A stretch of 64,000 nucleotides of DNA from contig CATQJL010000223.1 of NCBI GenBank assembly GCA_958299035.1, positions 50,450,302 through 50,514,301 on the forward strand, read 5' to 3'. Below the pieces are notes generated by a model. That model did no database searches. It worked only from the letters and a program-made list of their open reading frames with translations, and was not told the DNA's origin. This document shows positions 45,501-57,001 of this stretch, in pieces. The DNA is from Cylicocyclus nassatus (lineage: Eukaryota > Nematoda > Chromadorea > Rhabditida > Strongylidae). Position numbers and translations under genes: made by a program. The stretch's first letter is position 1. Every line of letters begins with the position of its first letter.

Positions 45501-48500
45501 CCATCTTCAGATTACTGCAAGTGGACTGGTTGTCCCTGTGGCAGTACCTCCTCCAGTAGTGGGTATGCACCTTCCTCCTCCTCCGATTCCTCCGCCCGCT
45601 CCAGGACCATCTTCGTCTGACACTAAGGTCCATCAAGCTTTTTTGTATCATTTTTTATTCTAGCATCGTTTATTTAAGTCTGCGGATATGATGGTACCAC
45701 CGCTTAGTAGCATACCTGTCCCACCACCACCACCTGTTCCGCCAATACCATTTGAACCTGCACCGCCACCTCCCGTTCCTCCCCTCCCTCCTTTGCCAAC
45801 TCCAGTACCTCCGGATCTTGCAATGCCGTCTGTTTCTGGAGTTATGGCAGCCAGCACTTCAACAGCGGCACCGCGGACGGTAGGATTACCTATGCCAAAC
45901 GTCTCTGCCATCAAGAAACGAGGATTCGACCGTCCAACGTAAGCGTTGCGTTTCCAACTTTTGTCTTGGAATCATTTTCTGTTCGCAGGGTTCTCAACAA
46001 GATTCGAAGAGGTGTTGATCTTTCAAACGAATGGGGTAGCGGGTTTGTGGAGAAATACGAAATTTTGTATCAAGTTGGTGAGGGCACCTACGGTCAGGTC
46101 TACAAAGCAAGAGACAAAGTAACAGGTGTGCTTTTTTAGCCCCTCCTTTAGTGCTTGAATGAACATGAGCGTATTGCCTCGCTGCTCAAAAACAGACAGT
46201 CGATTTTTATGTTTAGGTGAACAAGTTGCACTCAAAAAAGTACGGCTAGAGAATGAGAAAGAGGGTTTCCCTATCACTGCTGTACGTGAGATAAAGATTC
46301 TACGACAGCTGAACCATGCAAATGTTGTGAAGCTTATCGACATAGTTACGGACAAACTGTCTGCAGCTGACATGCGCACTGAAAGAGGTAACTTCATATC
46401 GTAGACTATGCCTTTTCAAAATGAACTACTATGATTACAGCAAATTTTTACCTGGTTTTCGAGTATGTGGATCATGATCTTATGGGATTGCTCGAAGCTT
46501 CGCACTTGATCAACTTTCATAACGATCAAATTCGAAGTTTATTCAAACAATTGATTTTGGTGAGATTGTTACTCCATCATGCATTCAAAGATATTTCATT
46601 TTGAAATAATGATCAGTTCACTCCTTTTCAGGGTCTAGAATACTGTCATTCAGCCGGGTTTCTTCATCGTGATATAAAATGCAGTAATATCTTATTGAAT
46701 AACAGGTATGGTTTCAGTGAAATCTCAGTTCTGTTCATTTGCTTTTGTCACACATGAAGCATCTACTTTCAGAGGTGAACTGAAGATAGCCGATTTTGGA
46801 CTCGCTCGTTATTATTCTTCCGATCAAGAGCGGCTGTACACAAATCGAGTAATAACGTTATGGTATCGACCTCCTGAATTATTATTGGGTGACGAGCATT
46901 ATGGCCCATCCATTGATGTTTGGAGTATTGGGTAAGTATGACAAATGCTTAGAGACCATTTAAATGAGTCTACCTTCTTTTTTTGGAAACACTTGACTTG
47001 GGTCATGGGACACATTTGGTTTGTTTTTCTATCAAAAGACAGCAAAAAAGCTAGGCGTTTATGGTTTTTAGTTTGTGTATCCTTTATGGATGTAATGCAT
47101 TGTCGCGAGGAAATAAATCACATCTTACAGGTGCATACTTGGAGAGTTCTTTACAAGAAAGCCGCTTTTCCAAGGAAATAACGAATCGATGCAATTAGAA
47201 CTCATATCCAAGGTTTAAATCTTTATCCCAGTAAGGCATTCTTAAATGAAGATATCTTACAGGTCTGTGGCACACCTAGCCCCGCAAACTGGCCCGATGT
47301 CGAGAAAATGCCCCTTTATGGTACTTTACGGAGTAAACGTCAATATGTGCGATGTCTTCGCGAGGAGTTTTCCCAGTGAGTGCAGTTATTTGACTCTGTT
47401 ACTGACTTTGTGCACGTACAGAACTGGATTGCGCAATCCATAGTTCCGGATTATTTGTTTAAGTATCTTTTTCTTCAGAATAATGCCGTCCGGAGCTATC
47501 GATCTTATGGATAAGATGCTTTTACTCGATCCAAAGCGTCGAATCTCAGCTAAAGATGCTATTAGCCATTACTGGATCAAGAATTTCGATTATACGACAG
47601 TTCCACCGTTGAGACTACCACAACATCAAGTAGCTTCCATTTTCCTCCCTTATAGTACATCTTTCCAAGTATTATCGATTTAGGACTGCCATGAGTTGTG
47701 GAGCAAGAAGCAGCGAAAAGAGCGTCGTTCCAACAATCCCAATCCAAAAGTAGCTCAGTCTTCCGAAGGACAAGAGTACGAGACAGCGAGTCATTCAGCT
47801 GGAACAAGTAGTCAGATGCAGTATGACAGACGACGAGTCTCTCCATCGAATGGATTCGTGCATCAAGCTAATCCTTCGAGACCAGAAGGTTAGTCTACAT
47901 TGCTTACGCGGTCCCGGTGAGATGCACTTTTGTGTTCTGTTATAGCCATTGAACAGTCTATCAACGCTGCTCTGCATGGCTCGGATCCGTCACAGTTGCT
48001 GAGACTGTTGCAGTACACTAACACAGCAGAAGACACGCGCATATATAACAGATTAGTGGTACGAATGTTTGCTCTTATGTGCCACGGTTTCTATTTCAGT
48101 TTACGATATGCCCTGTTTCGGATACGTAGTTTCATTGCTGTTATAATTATTTTAGCCTAGGATATAATGTTTTAGCAAAGCTCTCAGTTCTCCTCTTTAC
48201 GAGCCGACGACCCACGGCCTCTAAAGGATCGGTTGATAGATGTTCTTTCAAACAGAAATTACTTCAGTAAGTTTTATGCCAGTATAGCTCATCAGTCAAC
48301 TATCATCCGCCTCATATACATCGTGGTCTAACTGTTTCTTCTTCCACAACCTTTTGTATTTGTGCTATTTGCAATAATCCCGATTGTTTGTCCATTCGAA
48401 TTATGGCTTCACATTTTGTTTTAGACGCGAGGATGTCTGCTACTGGCCAAGTTCCTGCGCATTTTAGCCAGCAAGGACATGCACCCATTCATATCGTTGA

Positions 48501-48558
48501 AGGCTCGGATGGGCACCGAGGCGTTCCTCATCATTTGCAACCTCCCCCCTACCGATGA
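36570..48558 (+). CDS. cdk-12: Cyclin-dependent kinase 12 (CDK12/13 type)
   Basis: A nuclear kinase that, with cyclin K, phosphorylates the RNA polymerase II C-terminal domain (Ser2) during elongation. My 19-exon model: 36570-36669, 38098-38260, 38354-38467, 43736-43828, 45149-45290, 45343-45627, 45664-45938, 45989-46125, 46217-46387, 46441-46559, 46632-46705, 46773-46931, 47131-47212, 47263-47375, 47479-47629, 47684-47888, 47946-48058, 48176-48266, 48425-48558. All junctions are GT..AG and in phase (2721 nt, 906 aa). Residues 1-205 are Arg/Ser rich and 230-390 Pro rich. The kinase domain has GEGTYG (421-426), Lys443, PITAVRE (455-461), HRDIKCSN (Asp547), DFG (565-567), activation-loop Thr581 and WYRPPE. 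The CDK12/13-specific tail [15 protein letters not shown] follows at 727. The ATG is 3 nt after a TTATAG acceptor, probably a trans-splice site. Introns 1 and 3 carry mobile elements. Confidence 0.95.
37675..38023. mobile_element. TTAA-flanked foldback MITE in cdk-12 intron 1 (349 bp)
   Basis: TTAA duplicates at 37671-37674 and 38024-38027. The ends AGGCAGCGTCCAGGCA are inverted. Most of the interior is palindromic (GGATTCATGGCAG / CGCCATGAATCC around 37850). It ends ~75 bp before exon 2. Confidence 0.8.
38974..39327. mobile_element. TTAA-family MITE in cdk-12 intron 3, copy 1 (354 bp)
   Basis: Ends AGGCATTGTCCACCCTAAGT and AGGCACCGTCCACCCAGATT. The left flank is TTGA (a mutated TTAA) and the right flank is TTAA at 39328-39331. 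The interior has CCATCCATGCCCGCC repeats and GCGCGAAAATCCC sequence shared with copy 2. Confidence 0.75.
39335..40751. repeat. Inverted-repeat-bounded segment in cdk-12 intron 3
   Basis: GACGCCAGGGTCAAGCAAGG at 39338 is inverted at 40719-40751 (GTCTGACAGGGTCAAGCGTG when complemented). Poly-C runs (39385, 39473, 40705) lie just inside both ends. The 1.3 kb interior has no supported coding sequence. It directly abuts the preceding TTAA element. Confidence 0.5.
41557..42153. mobile_element. TIR element TATAGTG..CCCCGGCCAGCTTCCC in cdk-12 intron 3 (597 bp)
   Basis: TATAGTGCATGCCCCGGCCA at the left and TATAGTGTGGACCCCGGCCA (inverted) at the right, followed by AGCTTCCC and a GGTACC box, give TIRs of ~45 bp. 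The 151-codon frame across the left half is unrecognised. Confidence 0.65.
42903..43150. mobile_element. TTAA-family MITE in cdk-12 intron 3, copy 2 (248 bp)
   Basis: TTAA at 42899-42902 and 43151-43154. Ends AGGCACTGTCTACCCAAATT and AGGCACCGTCCACCCAGAGA. The interior shares GATTCCGAATA and GCGAAATTCCCA motifs with copy 1. Confidence 0.8.
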
Positions 48559-50554
48559 GAATGTATTCATGTGATAAAAGGTAAATCGTATAGGAGATGA
48601 TTTGCCAGACATGTATGCAGCAGTATCATATTTCTTGCATGCTGATTTCTGACGATGAGAGAGGATTTTGAGAAATAGTTCACGCATTGAATATCTTCTA
48701 TGAGAGATTTGAACAGGATTTCTATCTGTTGATTTCAGTGTCACTCATACGCACCGGTTACAGTCTAAAAGTTTGCAAGCATACTGCACTATAAGTGTTC
48801 ATCACTGCAGAATTCTTGGGGAGCATCAGGTCATATCAGTGCCTTTATGTTTCATTAGAGATCACTCAATGTTCCTTTTGGAAGAGAGTGCTCGAGCTCG
48901 TTCTAAATTAGATTAGATAAAGGAGATATCTGACTGAAGTCTATATGCTGGAGATCTTAGGTTGCAAAATGTCTTGCGTCATATTTCGCTTTTTACCAGC
49001 AAAATACCGTGTACGGGTTTCTTCGAGTATGGCGTGCATCCTTCGGTCTGAAAGATCAGCGAAGGCTTCGTTCATTATCGGAAAGTTTCTCAGTCAGCAG
49101 TTATATGTTTAGATGTCGTAAGTGCACCTGAATTTGCTACATGTAAGAAGAAGTATCCCAAAGGTACTTTGTCAGCTGATCAGGTTGAGCTTCACCATCA
49201 CAAGTTTTACAACGGTAAATGATTTTGTGAAGCTCTATCTCGACTGCTGACATCAAATGCATGTTTTGTTTTTAAAATTGATCTAAGTACTTGGTGAGCA
49301 TTTTTCGTATATTGGCGCCTATTCATCTGAATGGTCGTCATATTATTGTTTGAGACATTTTAACCATGAAGTTTATATGTGAGTTTATCATGGTCACCGT
49401 ATGCTAGAGAATTGTAGAATAGAAGTGTTTCTGTTTTTGGCAAATGCTTCCTAGAAGGGCAGAGCTTTTTTAATAATGAGAAAACTTAAAATTCAGGGAG
49501 GAATGTCGAAAAAACTTGGCTACTCAGTCTAGAGGAAAGCTTAATATTCACATGCGCGTAGTGCGAATCTGTGTATTATATTGTTACCATGATTGCAAAT
49601 ACATCTGCGTTCAATTTTCTTGCTTGAGAAGCCTGACTAGCTCAAATATTGATAACTTGGATCGTGTCGGCTTTTCGTTTTTTTCACAATGTAGGGCGAT
49701 TTGCACGACTGTAAAGCTTTCCACACAGGACAACCGCCGCGCGCGAGACATCCTGCGTCGGCTTTTACCTAACCAAAAAAGCTGGGGGTGACTGTGTACG
49801 TGTAAAGACAAACTAAAATTACGGTGACGCTGCCGCTCTTGCAAAAAGGCGTCTCACTTTTTTTTCGTTCGTTCTTGTGTAGGAAAATTATGGTTGGATC
49901 GTTTTCGTCTGCATAGTATGCGCTTTATAGGTAATCGTCACCAAATGGTGTGGTGTCCGAAGGTGGTGAAGGGCAGCTGCAAGCAGTTTGATACTTTTGA
50001 AACCTTTATGAACTGATAGTCTGAGGAGCTTAGACTATACCCTTAAAGCATTGCCGCTCCGAGAAATTTCCTTTCAGAGGAGGGGCACAGAACTTTTCGA
50101 GTAAAGCGGTATGGCTAGCCGCACCTTCCGGAAATTTTTTAATGCTTCCACCGCCCCGCCGCTGCCATAGAGTGCTCATCTGTATAAAAGAATTTTTTAA
50201 AGAAAATGAAGTATGCTGATTATGCTGATTGAGAACCACTACTGTTCATTCATCCTCATTCCAGAAACTTTGTAAAAAGGTTTTCAGGTTTATGTAATGA
50301 TTTATGAAGAACCAAGAAAATGCTATAATTGGTTGCTGCAAAATTCTGGTTGTCTCTTAGCTGCTGCAGTAGCGTGACTGCAAAATGTTGAGGCGCAATA
50401 CTCAACGGAGCAAATTTATCTTTTCAAGTTGACCACCAGATGTCCACTAAATCGTAATTTACATCAGATTTGAAGCGAGATATATGAACATTGATTGCGG
50501 AAAAAATTGGATCTTCATTAATTTTACAAATCTCCGTTTTACGGTCGAGAATGC
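48559..50554. other. cdk-12 3' flank
   Basis: No further exon fits cdk-12 after the TGA at 48556. A 91-codon frame at 49516-49791 has no domain or supported splice context. No repeat stands out. Confidence 0.4.
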
Positions 50555-50792
50555 TCAACGCAATTTCATCGCCTCGCGATTCTCACAGCAAGACAACTGT
50601 TGAGCACGCGCCAAACTTGATCCGCTTGATCCATTTCACTTTTGGTCAGTTCAATTGACAAATGACGAAGCGGATCAAGCAGACTAAGCGGATCAAGTAT
50701 GGTGCGCGTCTTACGAATTCATTGCATGTTGATCCTCTTGCATTTTGGTGTTGATAGTGAGTCGTCGCGAGGCGATGATGAAATCGCGTGAT
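50555..50792. repeat. Palindromic MITE, ATTTCATCGCCTCGCGA family, copy 1
   Basis: Left CAATTTCATCGCCTCGCGAT and right TCGCGAGGCGATGATGAAAT are inverted, as are ACTTGATCCGCTTGATCC and GCGGATCAAGTATGG inside. The TTCATTGCATGxxGATC segment is shared with the element at 54438-54631. Confidence 0.65.
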
Positions 50793-50879
50793 GTTTGCCT
50801 GGCCAGTTGGTCATCGAATGAGTAATTATGCCTCCACTTGATCTGCGCTTTTTTGCCCGATCTTGAGAAAAAAATCATC

Positions 50880-51085
50880 AGTAATCCTGTATTTTACTGA
50901 GACTCGCATCGCATCTCTATATCTTGGTTCAAAGTGGGTAGATTCTGAAGCAAGGGTACCGTTCGACTTACTCGGCGAGGCACATATTCTGATCTACTTA
51001 CGTAGGCTACTAGTATCAAACGATGTCCCAGACCAAAATTCATCCACTTTGAATCAAGTTACGGTGATGCGACACGGATTTCACT
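50880..51085 (+). repeat. Diverged fragment of the foldback 2/3 arm family
   Basis: GTGGGTAGATTCTGAAGCAA, then GTTCGACTTACTCGGCGAGG and CTGATCTACTTA parallel 18713-18790 (GTGGACTAATTCTGAATCAA, GATTCAGCTCGGCGCGGA, CTGATATATTGG) in the same order. No partner arm is seen nearby. Confidence 0.45.
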
Positions 51086-51739
51086 GAAATCCGGCGGAGT
51101 TCGTTGACTTTTTTCTGACTAGTCACGAGTGCTATAGTCACATATTTGATAGACATTCATTCCTGGCTTAGAGACACGAGTAAGCTTTGCGTAAATTTGA
51201 TTAGGAAGTTTGAAAGTGCGTTTCAAGCATTTGGTGGATTACTATAGGAATGTAAGGAATGCCTTCACGTTCGCATTACGAGCTCGACATGTTCTTTGAC
51301 AAATTCTTATTTGATTCCCCAAAACTTGTGAAGATGCACCCACAAACTCGTTAATCTGACCTACGAAGCATGCCCATGCCTCTTAGTCAGAGAAGGAAAG
51401 GTATACATATGCACTTTTTGTTTTTTTACGTTTAGAATTATTTTTTGAATTTTGAGGTCAAGATGATATTTGTCGATTATATGGGCTATATAGGAGAACA
51501 TTTTTATACTATGATTTTGATGGTTTGTATATGTGGGAGGGACTTAAAAATGTGTTTCTTTTCATACGTAATTCGTGCATCCACATTTTTCTAATGAAGT
51601 CATAAGCCATTTGCCAATCACTAGTTTTTTGATTTTATTGTGGAGAAAGCACAGCAGTGTATAAATGGATGTTTGGGTGGCTAATGCATGTTGAACAGCC
51701 GGGTACGTAGGATTTTTGAGCGGGATTATGAATTAGCCT

Positions 51740-51945
51740 TGTAAAAAAACCTTTTTTCGGGGGCGTGGCTGACGCAACGCCCCCTTTTTCCAGATTTCAG
51801 GGGTTGGGGACCCGAAAAAATTTTGAGAAGCACCCCAAAAATTTTTTCGGAGTGCATGGCTAACGCCATACATCTTCACTGGAGAAAAATTTTTGTCCCC
51901 CCTCCCCCGATCCGAAATCCTGGGACCGCCACTGCTGTGACGGTA
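51740..51945. repeat. Unassigned repeat with C/G runs (GGGACCGCCACTGCTGTGA end)
   Basis: A stretch with GGGGGCGTGGCTGACGC, AAAAATTTTTTCGGAGTGCA and a C-rich terminal part. A loosely similar block lies at 50040-50165 (GTATGGCTAGCCGCACC). The frames across it are not supported as genes. Confidence 0.35.
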
Positions 51946-52036
51946 TTTATTCTCCACTCGCTGTTCGGGCCATTATTAAGGAGTTTCCGGACAGGCAAGA
52001 GCGCCAATCCCGTGATTTATCAAAATTTAGAATGTT

Positions 52037-52160
52037 GTCCGATCTGGCAAGTTTGGTGGCCATGTCGGGCACGGCAGCCGGGCAGCAGAGCTCGATCTCG
52101 ACAAGTCAGGCTCGCTGCGCGACTGCCGTGCCCGACATGGCCAAACTTGCCAGATCGGAC
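52037..52160. repeat. Short TIR element GTCCGATCTGGCAAGTTTGG (124 bp)
   Basis: Perfect or near-perfect inverted ends of ~45 bp (GTCCGATCTGGCAAGTTTGG, then CCATGTCGGGCACGGCAG) surround a ~35 bp loop. No target duplication is obvious. Confidence 0.75.
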
Positions 52161-53541
52161 CATACTCTCCAATAGACAGAAGCCCGATCACCGCTTGGCT
52201 TCATATATCACGGGCGCCAGTGCCCGCACCTTTATGGGTGTTATCTGTACAGGACCCCTTCCTATATATGAGGTTGATAAATACTGCCTCTGGTTATCTT
52301 CTTGTAGTGCCTGCTTTGCTCTATCGTACAGTGTCTCTCGTGCATTTTTTATGCTCACTCTGCGCTTAGGGAGCCGACATCTTTCCAATCTGTTATTTTC
52401 GGTATATTTATGTTCCATAATCTTTAGTCGGACAGAAAGTACTGCAGATGTAAGTAGAACTTTCTTGAATGTTTACCATAAGGTCACCAAAAAGGTGTCT
52501 TTAGGCACTATCTTTGAATTTGGGCGAAGATGTAATTTTTTTGCGTTGAATACATCAAATTTGTCGCTCAAATTCTGGCATCTCTTCTGATTATCTCAGA
52601 GAGCTTTTTGCTCCATCGATTATTGTACTTTGTGAATTGGTCGTATGCCTGCAAACTGCTGCGATAGTCTAAACGCCCATTATCTCGCATCAATTCAATA
52701 TCATCTCCATTGTGTGTATCTGGGAATATGGCGACAACAAGTGGACTGCAAAAGTATGAATGATAATGATGGCGTAATAATGAGTTTTTTGTATTCGAAA
52801 GGCGAACGAAAAAAGAATTACTCAGTCAGGTCAAAATGTAGATGAGACCGGGAATGGTTCAGTAGAAAGGTTTACTTCCTTATCGCTCGCCTGACACGTT
52901 TTTCTTTTTCTAGTGCTTATCTATGGTGAAAAATGTTGGTATGTAGTCTTACTCTACAGGAGAAGGGGGGGGGGGGGGGGATCATGAGTGTGTTGATTGT
53001 AATTGATATAACATTGAGTCCTGGTACGTTTATTACTAAATTTTCACAAAATCACTTATTTGCTTCTTTATGCATGACATCCTCAAACAAAACTTTTGTT
53101 ATTACATTCCAGATGATGATTTGCTCATCTAAGTGCTGATTTACTCAGACTAACGGCGGTTAATCGTTTTCCATAGCATTCCATAATTGACCTTCAAAGT
53201 CCTCGATGTTCGCAAGCCTACTTATGCTGTCAACATCGTTTCAGATGAGCTGCTCAAAGCGGCATCGGATGCGTCCACAGTCGGTCAGCTCGTCAGCTCC
53301 CACTTTGAACTTTGATGTCTCCGATTTCCGTTTGTCTATATTTTTGTGTTTGTCTCTGAGCAACGATTTATTGCATAGTGATGTTGTTTATAAAATGACC
53401 TATAAAACGTATAAATTGAAAAAGCCTACTGTGTGAAGCATGGAAGGCTCCTCAATTCGGTGGGCCTACTCTCAAAAATGATTGTAAACGATACACTGAC
53501 AAATCTGTATTGTTTAGTATCTTTGTAACATGACAGCTTTG

Positions 53542-53547
53542 TTTATT
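53542..53547 (-). promoter_or_regulatory. Poly(A) signal AATAAA of the MPLKIP-like gene
   Basis: AATAAA on the minus strand lies 9 bases past the stop codon at 53556. Confidence 0.5.
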
Positions 53548-53555
53548 ACAAAGTT

Positions 53556-56500
53556 TCATTGTTGATTCACTGTATTATCTACTCCTGCTGCCTTCTCGCT
53601 CTTCCATTGCTCCTCCAGGTCTTTCCAGGGATTCTGTGTCATGGCTGGAATCACGTAAGCGCGGATATCCACTTCCTTAAGAGTAAGTAGTCATATTACA
53701 TTTATTTTTACTTGCAAATTTTTTCTTAAGTTATTGCATTATCGTAATTTATCATTCTGAAACGCAAAAATAGTAAGTATGGCATATTGTCAAAAATGGT
53801 TTGAGCTTGTATGAATGATATGATACATGAATTAGTACTTTATGCAATGCTAAAACTAGACTGTGGGTTTACGCAAAAATGTGCGGTCATTACTTTCACT
53901 AAGTTCAAAAAAGCATTCGAATTATGTGAAAAGTCTCGCATCACAGCCAACTGATGTATCGGCGTTGATAGTGCACAGGTGTCTAACGCATGCAGAAAAT
54001 GGGTAGCCAGGGTGTCCATAGGCTGCATTTATGTTCGCTCTTGCTGATACTGTCACTTGACTGGATTGCGCGACTACCCACTCCCTATTTGCGCTCGTTT
54101 TGGCTTCTGTTCCCTCGCTCATGATCCGCGTTGTTCTTTTACAAGGAAACGATACTTACTTGTCCGTGGCCTTCTGAGATGAGATCTATACTGTTACATT
54201 CGTCTTGGAGCGTCGATTCCGAATCTGACTTCCGTTGCTAATCGTTTCTCGGAAAAAAGTTATGAAGGATTTTCGCGCCAAATGAGATATGGTCGGAATG
54301 CCAAAACCGCCGCTTAGATGTGGTGTGTAGCCCGCAAGTTAATGCAGGTTTAGGTTCGAGCCCTTTTGTGTCTACAGTTTTACATGCCTCAATCAAGCTT
54401 CTTTTTGAGAGTTAGGCACCTTCGACCGTATTTCCCTTAGGCTTCGGACAGAGTTCACGCGATTTGATCGTCGCGATTCAATCGCTACAAGACAACTGCT
54501 ACGAGTTCATTGCATGCCGATCAGCTTGCATTTCGATTGTGATACTTTTCCAGCGCGAAGTTTTTGAATGTAAAATGAAAATGAATGAAAATCGCGGCGA
54601 TAAAATTGCGTGAACTCTGTCCGAGGCCTTAGGCGACCATTGACGCGAAAATCCTATATAACTCCTTCGGGACCCGTCATACTTCGTCGAAAAAAGCCCA
54701 AAAAAGCCCCAAGAAGCCCGAAAAAGCCTGGAAGAGCCGGAACGCTGAAACGAAACTTCTTTTTGTGGAATTCTGACATTATTTTGATGTGCAGACGACA
54801 GAATATGAAGAATTGGTTGCGAAATCAACACACATGCCATAGCGTCAAAACGGAAGGAGCGTTTTGGCTCTTTTGGCTATTTTGGGCTTTTTTCGGCGAA
54901 GTATGACGGATCTAGAGAAACGATTAGCAGAAAAGGAAGTCAGATTCGGGTTCAGCGTTCCAAGACGAATGTGATGGTATGCGTCTCATCTCAAAAGGCC
55001 ACGGACATCAAGTATCGTTTCCTTGTTAGACAGAGCAACACTTGAATAACGTATATCTTCCTAATCACCCCCGCAGACGTACTCTTGACCTCTCATAAAC
55101 GTCTTTCTGATTTTCGTCGCTTTTGCCGTATAATCTTCCTCTAAAGGCGACTTTCTTAGTCACATGCAGCGGCAATCAATTATTCTGTCCGTGTTGTCTT
55201 GTGTACAACAAATACCTAGTTCCAGTAAGGGGCGCAGCGAAAATAATGTCCTATGGAAGTCTAACTAGAGAAGGATCCCAAACCGCAGTGGCAACCTGGA
55301 ACAAACATACGATCAGTCACGTCTTGATGAGCTAACTATTCCAAAACTACCTTCCCTATCTGCTGCGAGATTCTCGGAGGAAGTTATGAGCGTTTGAAAG
55401 TCCAGCTATGGCAAACGTTATATGGCACCCGTTCAACGATCAGTTGAAAAGCACTTATTCGTGTTTCTGGTTAATGTGTGCATTTTTTGTTGTCGGCTCA
55501 CTCACCTCGTCATATATGTACTCTTAAACTGGATTTCAATGCACATCATGCATTACAACTCCAATGATTGCACTTTCAATCGCTCGTCACCTCTTCTAGA
55601 GAGGTCAGATGGAAAAGGCAGCTTTGCAATGATGCAAGAATGTATTTCATTCCAGTTCACCACTGCGATTTGGGATTCTTCCCCTTAAGAAGTCAACTAA
55701 TAAAAGAGCATGGGCAAAGTTTGAGAGAATCAGATATGTGACAGGAGCGTGGAATACTCGGTGACAGTGAGCCATGCGCAGCCAGTGAATTGAGTGGCCA
55801 GTATTTCGCTTAGAATACTGGCCACAACCTGAATGTGGTCATCAGAGGCGCGCGAGTGGCGCAGAGCACAAGCAATCCGAGGCTCCTCCTGCTCCCGCTG
55901 GCAAGATAAGCCCCGCCTACTCCCGCGCGCCCGCATCTGCAAATTCCCATGCTCGGCGGCGATAACTTTGAGGCGATGCGCCGTCTGGGCATGAAATTTG
56001 TTTTAGGTGAGATATTGCGTCGCCTGTACTTTGAGACTGGTTTTCTATTTCTAGCGAAACAAAAGCCGTGTATTAATAAAAATGCGAAAATAAAACGGAC
56101 GCCAGAAGATAAGGGATGAGTTGTGGTTGACATATATCGCTAGGTGATTTCGTAAATGAACGGGAGAAAAAGCTTGCTTGTTTTTCCTCAGAGCGAACTT
56201 CGTCGCGCGATAACGAAGAAATCTGAAAGCTATCACACTTGATAAGATCGCGCCGCTGCAGCTTTGTGCGTTCTTTGGGTCGGTAGAAATAGCTATACGT
56301 CCATGGCTGTAACCATACTTTTTAGGTTCAATATGGTGTAAAGAACGGTCGTTATGAATGCTTACGACAACATATGATCTACTGCGAAAAAAATTCGAAA
56401 GGCTTTCCGATTTTTCAATATTCTCCTACCCTTTAGTCACGATTATTCTTTGTTCATAAATCTAAACCGTAAAAATTTGTAAGAAAAGAAGGTTTATTCT

Positions 56501-57001
56501 ATACCATTCCTGTCTCCTACAATTTGCTTCCGCGGATATCATAGCTTACTGTACCTTATCACTTCAAAAATTTCTAGCTCAAGACTGCTCTACTTTACGG
56601 TAGGGACACTTTCGAGAATAACTAAATCTTTTCGATAAAACTAAGAATGAGGAGTAGCGAACCTTTTGCCCATTTTGATTTCTGTTCTTATAGGAGCTTC
56701 CTGGAGTCCCTCGAAATCCACCATACGATGATCGTCCGCTGTTCTGATATCCTCCTTGATTCGACTGGTAGCGGGGAGATGGTGAGCCACGCCCATAAGG
56801 ACGACGCTGCGCACTGCCATCAGCTGGACTGCCCCACGTATTCTGATAAGGACTAGCAAATGGCGATTGGAAGTCATTTGATCTCCGTCCTAAAAAGGGG
56901 TTTTCAGAGGAGTTAATCTTTGAGGTCATTTCTTTGAATTTAGCTAGAGTTACTAAAGGTGTGGCTTGAAGTATGCTTCGGAAATTCGACGAGGAGGTCA
57001 T
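53556..57001 (-). CDS. MPLKIP/TTDN1-like protein (two exons)
   Basis: Exon 1 is 57001-56663 (113 codons); exon 2 is 53675-53556 (39 codons plus stop). They join in phase 0 across a 3 kb GT..AG intron, giving 152 aa. A candidate trans-splice acceptor (CATAG) lies ~12 nt before the ATG. The N-terminus contains SENPFLGRRSNDFQSPF. A Gly/Ser/Arg/Tyr-rich disordered stretch follows (RYQSNQGGYQNSGRSSYGGF, ~75-100). Exon 2 encodes YVIPAMTQNPWKDLEEQW. This recalls the conserved C-terminal YFxPSMLEDPW-type motif of M-phase-specific PLK1-interacting protein (TTDN1), whose human form is linked to trichothiodystrophy. The family call rests on that motif plus composition. Pairing of the two exons is inferred from phase, splice signals and motif order. 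The intron contains a foldback element. Confidence 0.58.
54438..54631. repeat. Palindromic MITE, TAAGGCCTCGGACAGAGTTC ends, copy 2
   Basis: Left TTAGGCTTCGGACAGAGTTC and right, inverted, TAAGGCCTCGGACAGAGTTC continue into CACGCGATTTxATCG. TTCATTGCATGCCGATCAGC matches the element at 50555-50792. Confidence 0.7.
54668..54911. repeat. TIR element GACCCGTCATACTTCGTCG (~244 bp)
   Basis: GGGACCCGTCATACTTCGTC and AGATCCGTCATACTTCGCCG (inverted) continue into AAAAAAGCCCAAAA. It interrupts the right arm of the 54141-55024 foldback. Confidence 0.7.
55025..56662. other. Remainder of the MPLKIP-like intron
   Basis: No exon or repeat is clearly supported. Inverted CAGTATTTCGCTTAGAATACTG near 55800 is a small imperfect hairpin. 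Confidence 0.4.

Larger units (their letters stand above)
54141..55024. mobile_element. Foldback element in the MPLKIP-like intron (0.88 kb)
   Basis: 54141-54290 (ACAAGGAAACGATACTTACT ... CATTCGTCTTGGAGCG) is the complement of 54908-55024 plus 54640-54665. Two smaller elements sit inside: 54438-54631 in the loop and 54668-54911 within the right arm. The left arm preserves the uninterrupted sequence for the latter. Confidence 0.7.

Noticed and set aside
45660..45914. Gly-rich 84-codon frame on the minus strand
   Set aside because: It is the antisense shadow of the Pro-rich exon 7 of cdk-12.
53187..53321. Frame with VLDVRKPTYAVNIVSDELLK ... SSHFEL followed by a stop, resembling a terminal exon
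   Set aside because: Only ~40 codons, no good 3' splice site in phase and no upstream exon found; could be real, but not supported.
54610..54906. 98-codon frame with PKKAPRSPKKPGRAGTLKRN
   Set aside because: It spans one small TIR element from end to end; not a gene.
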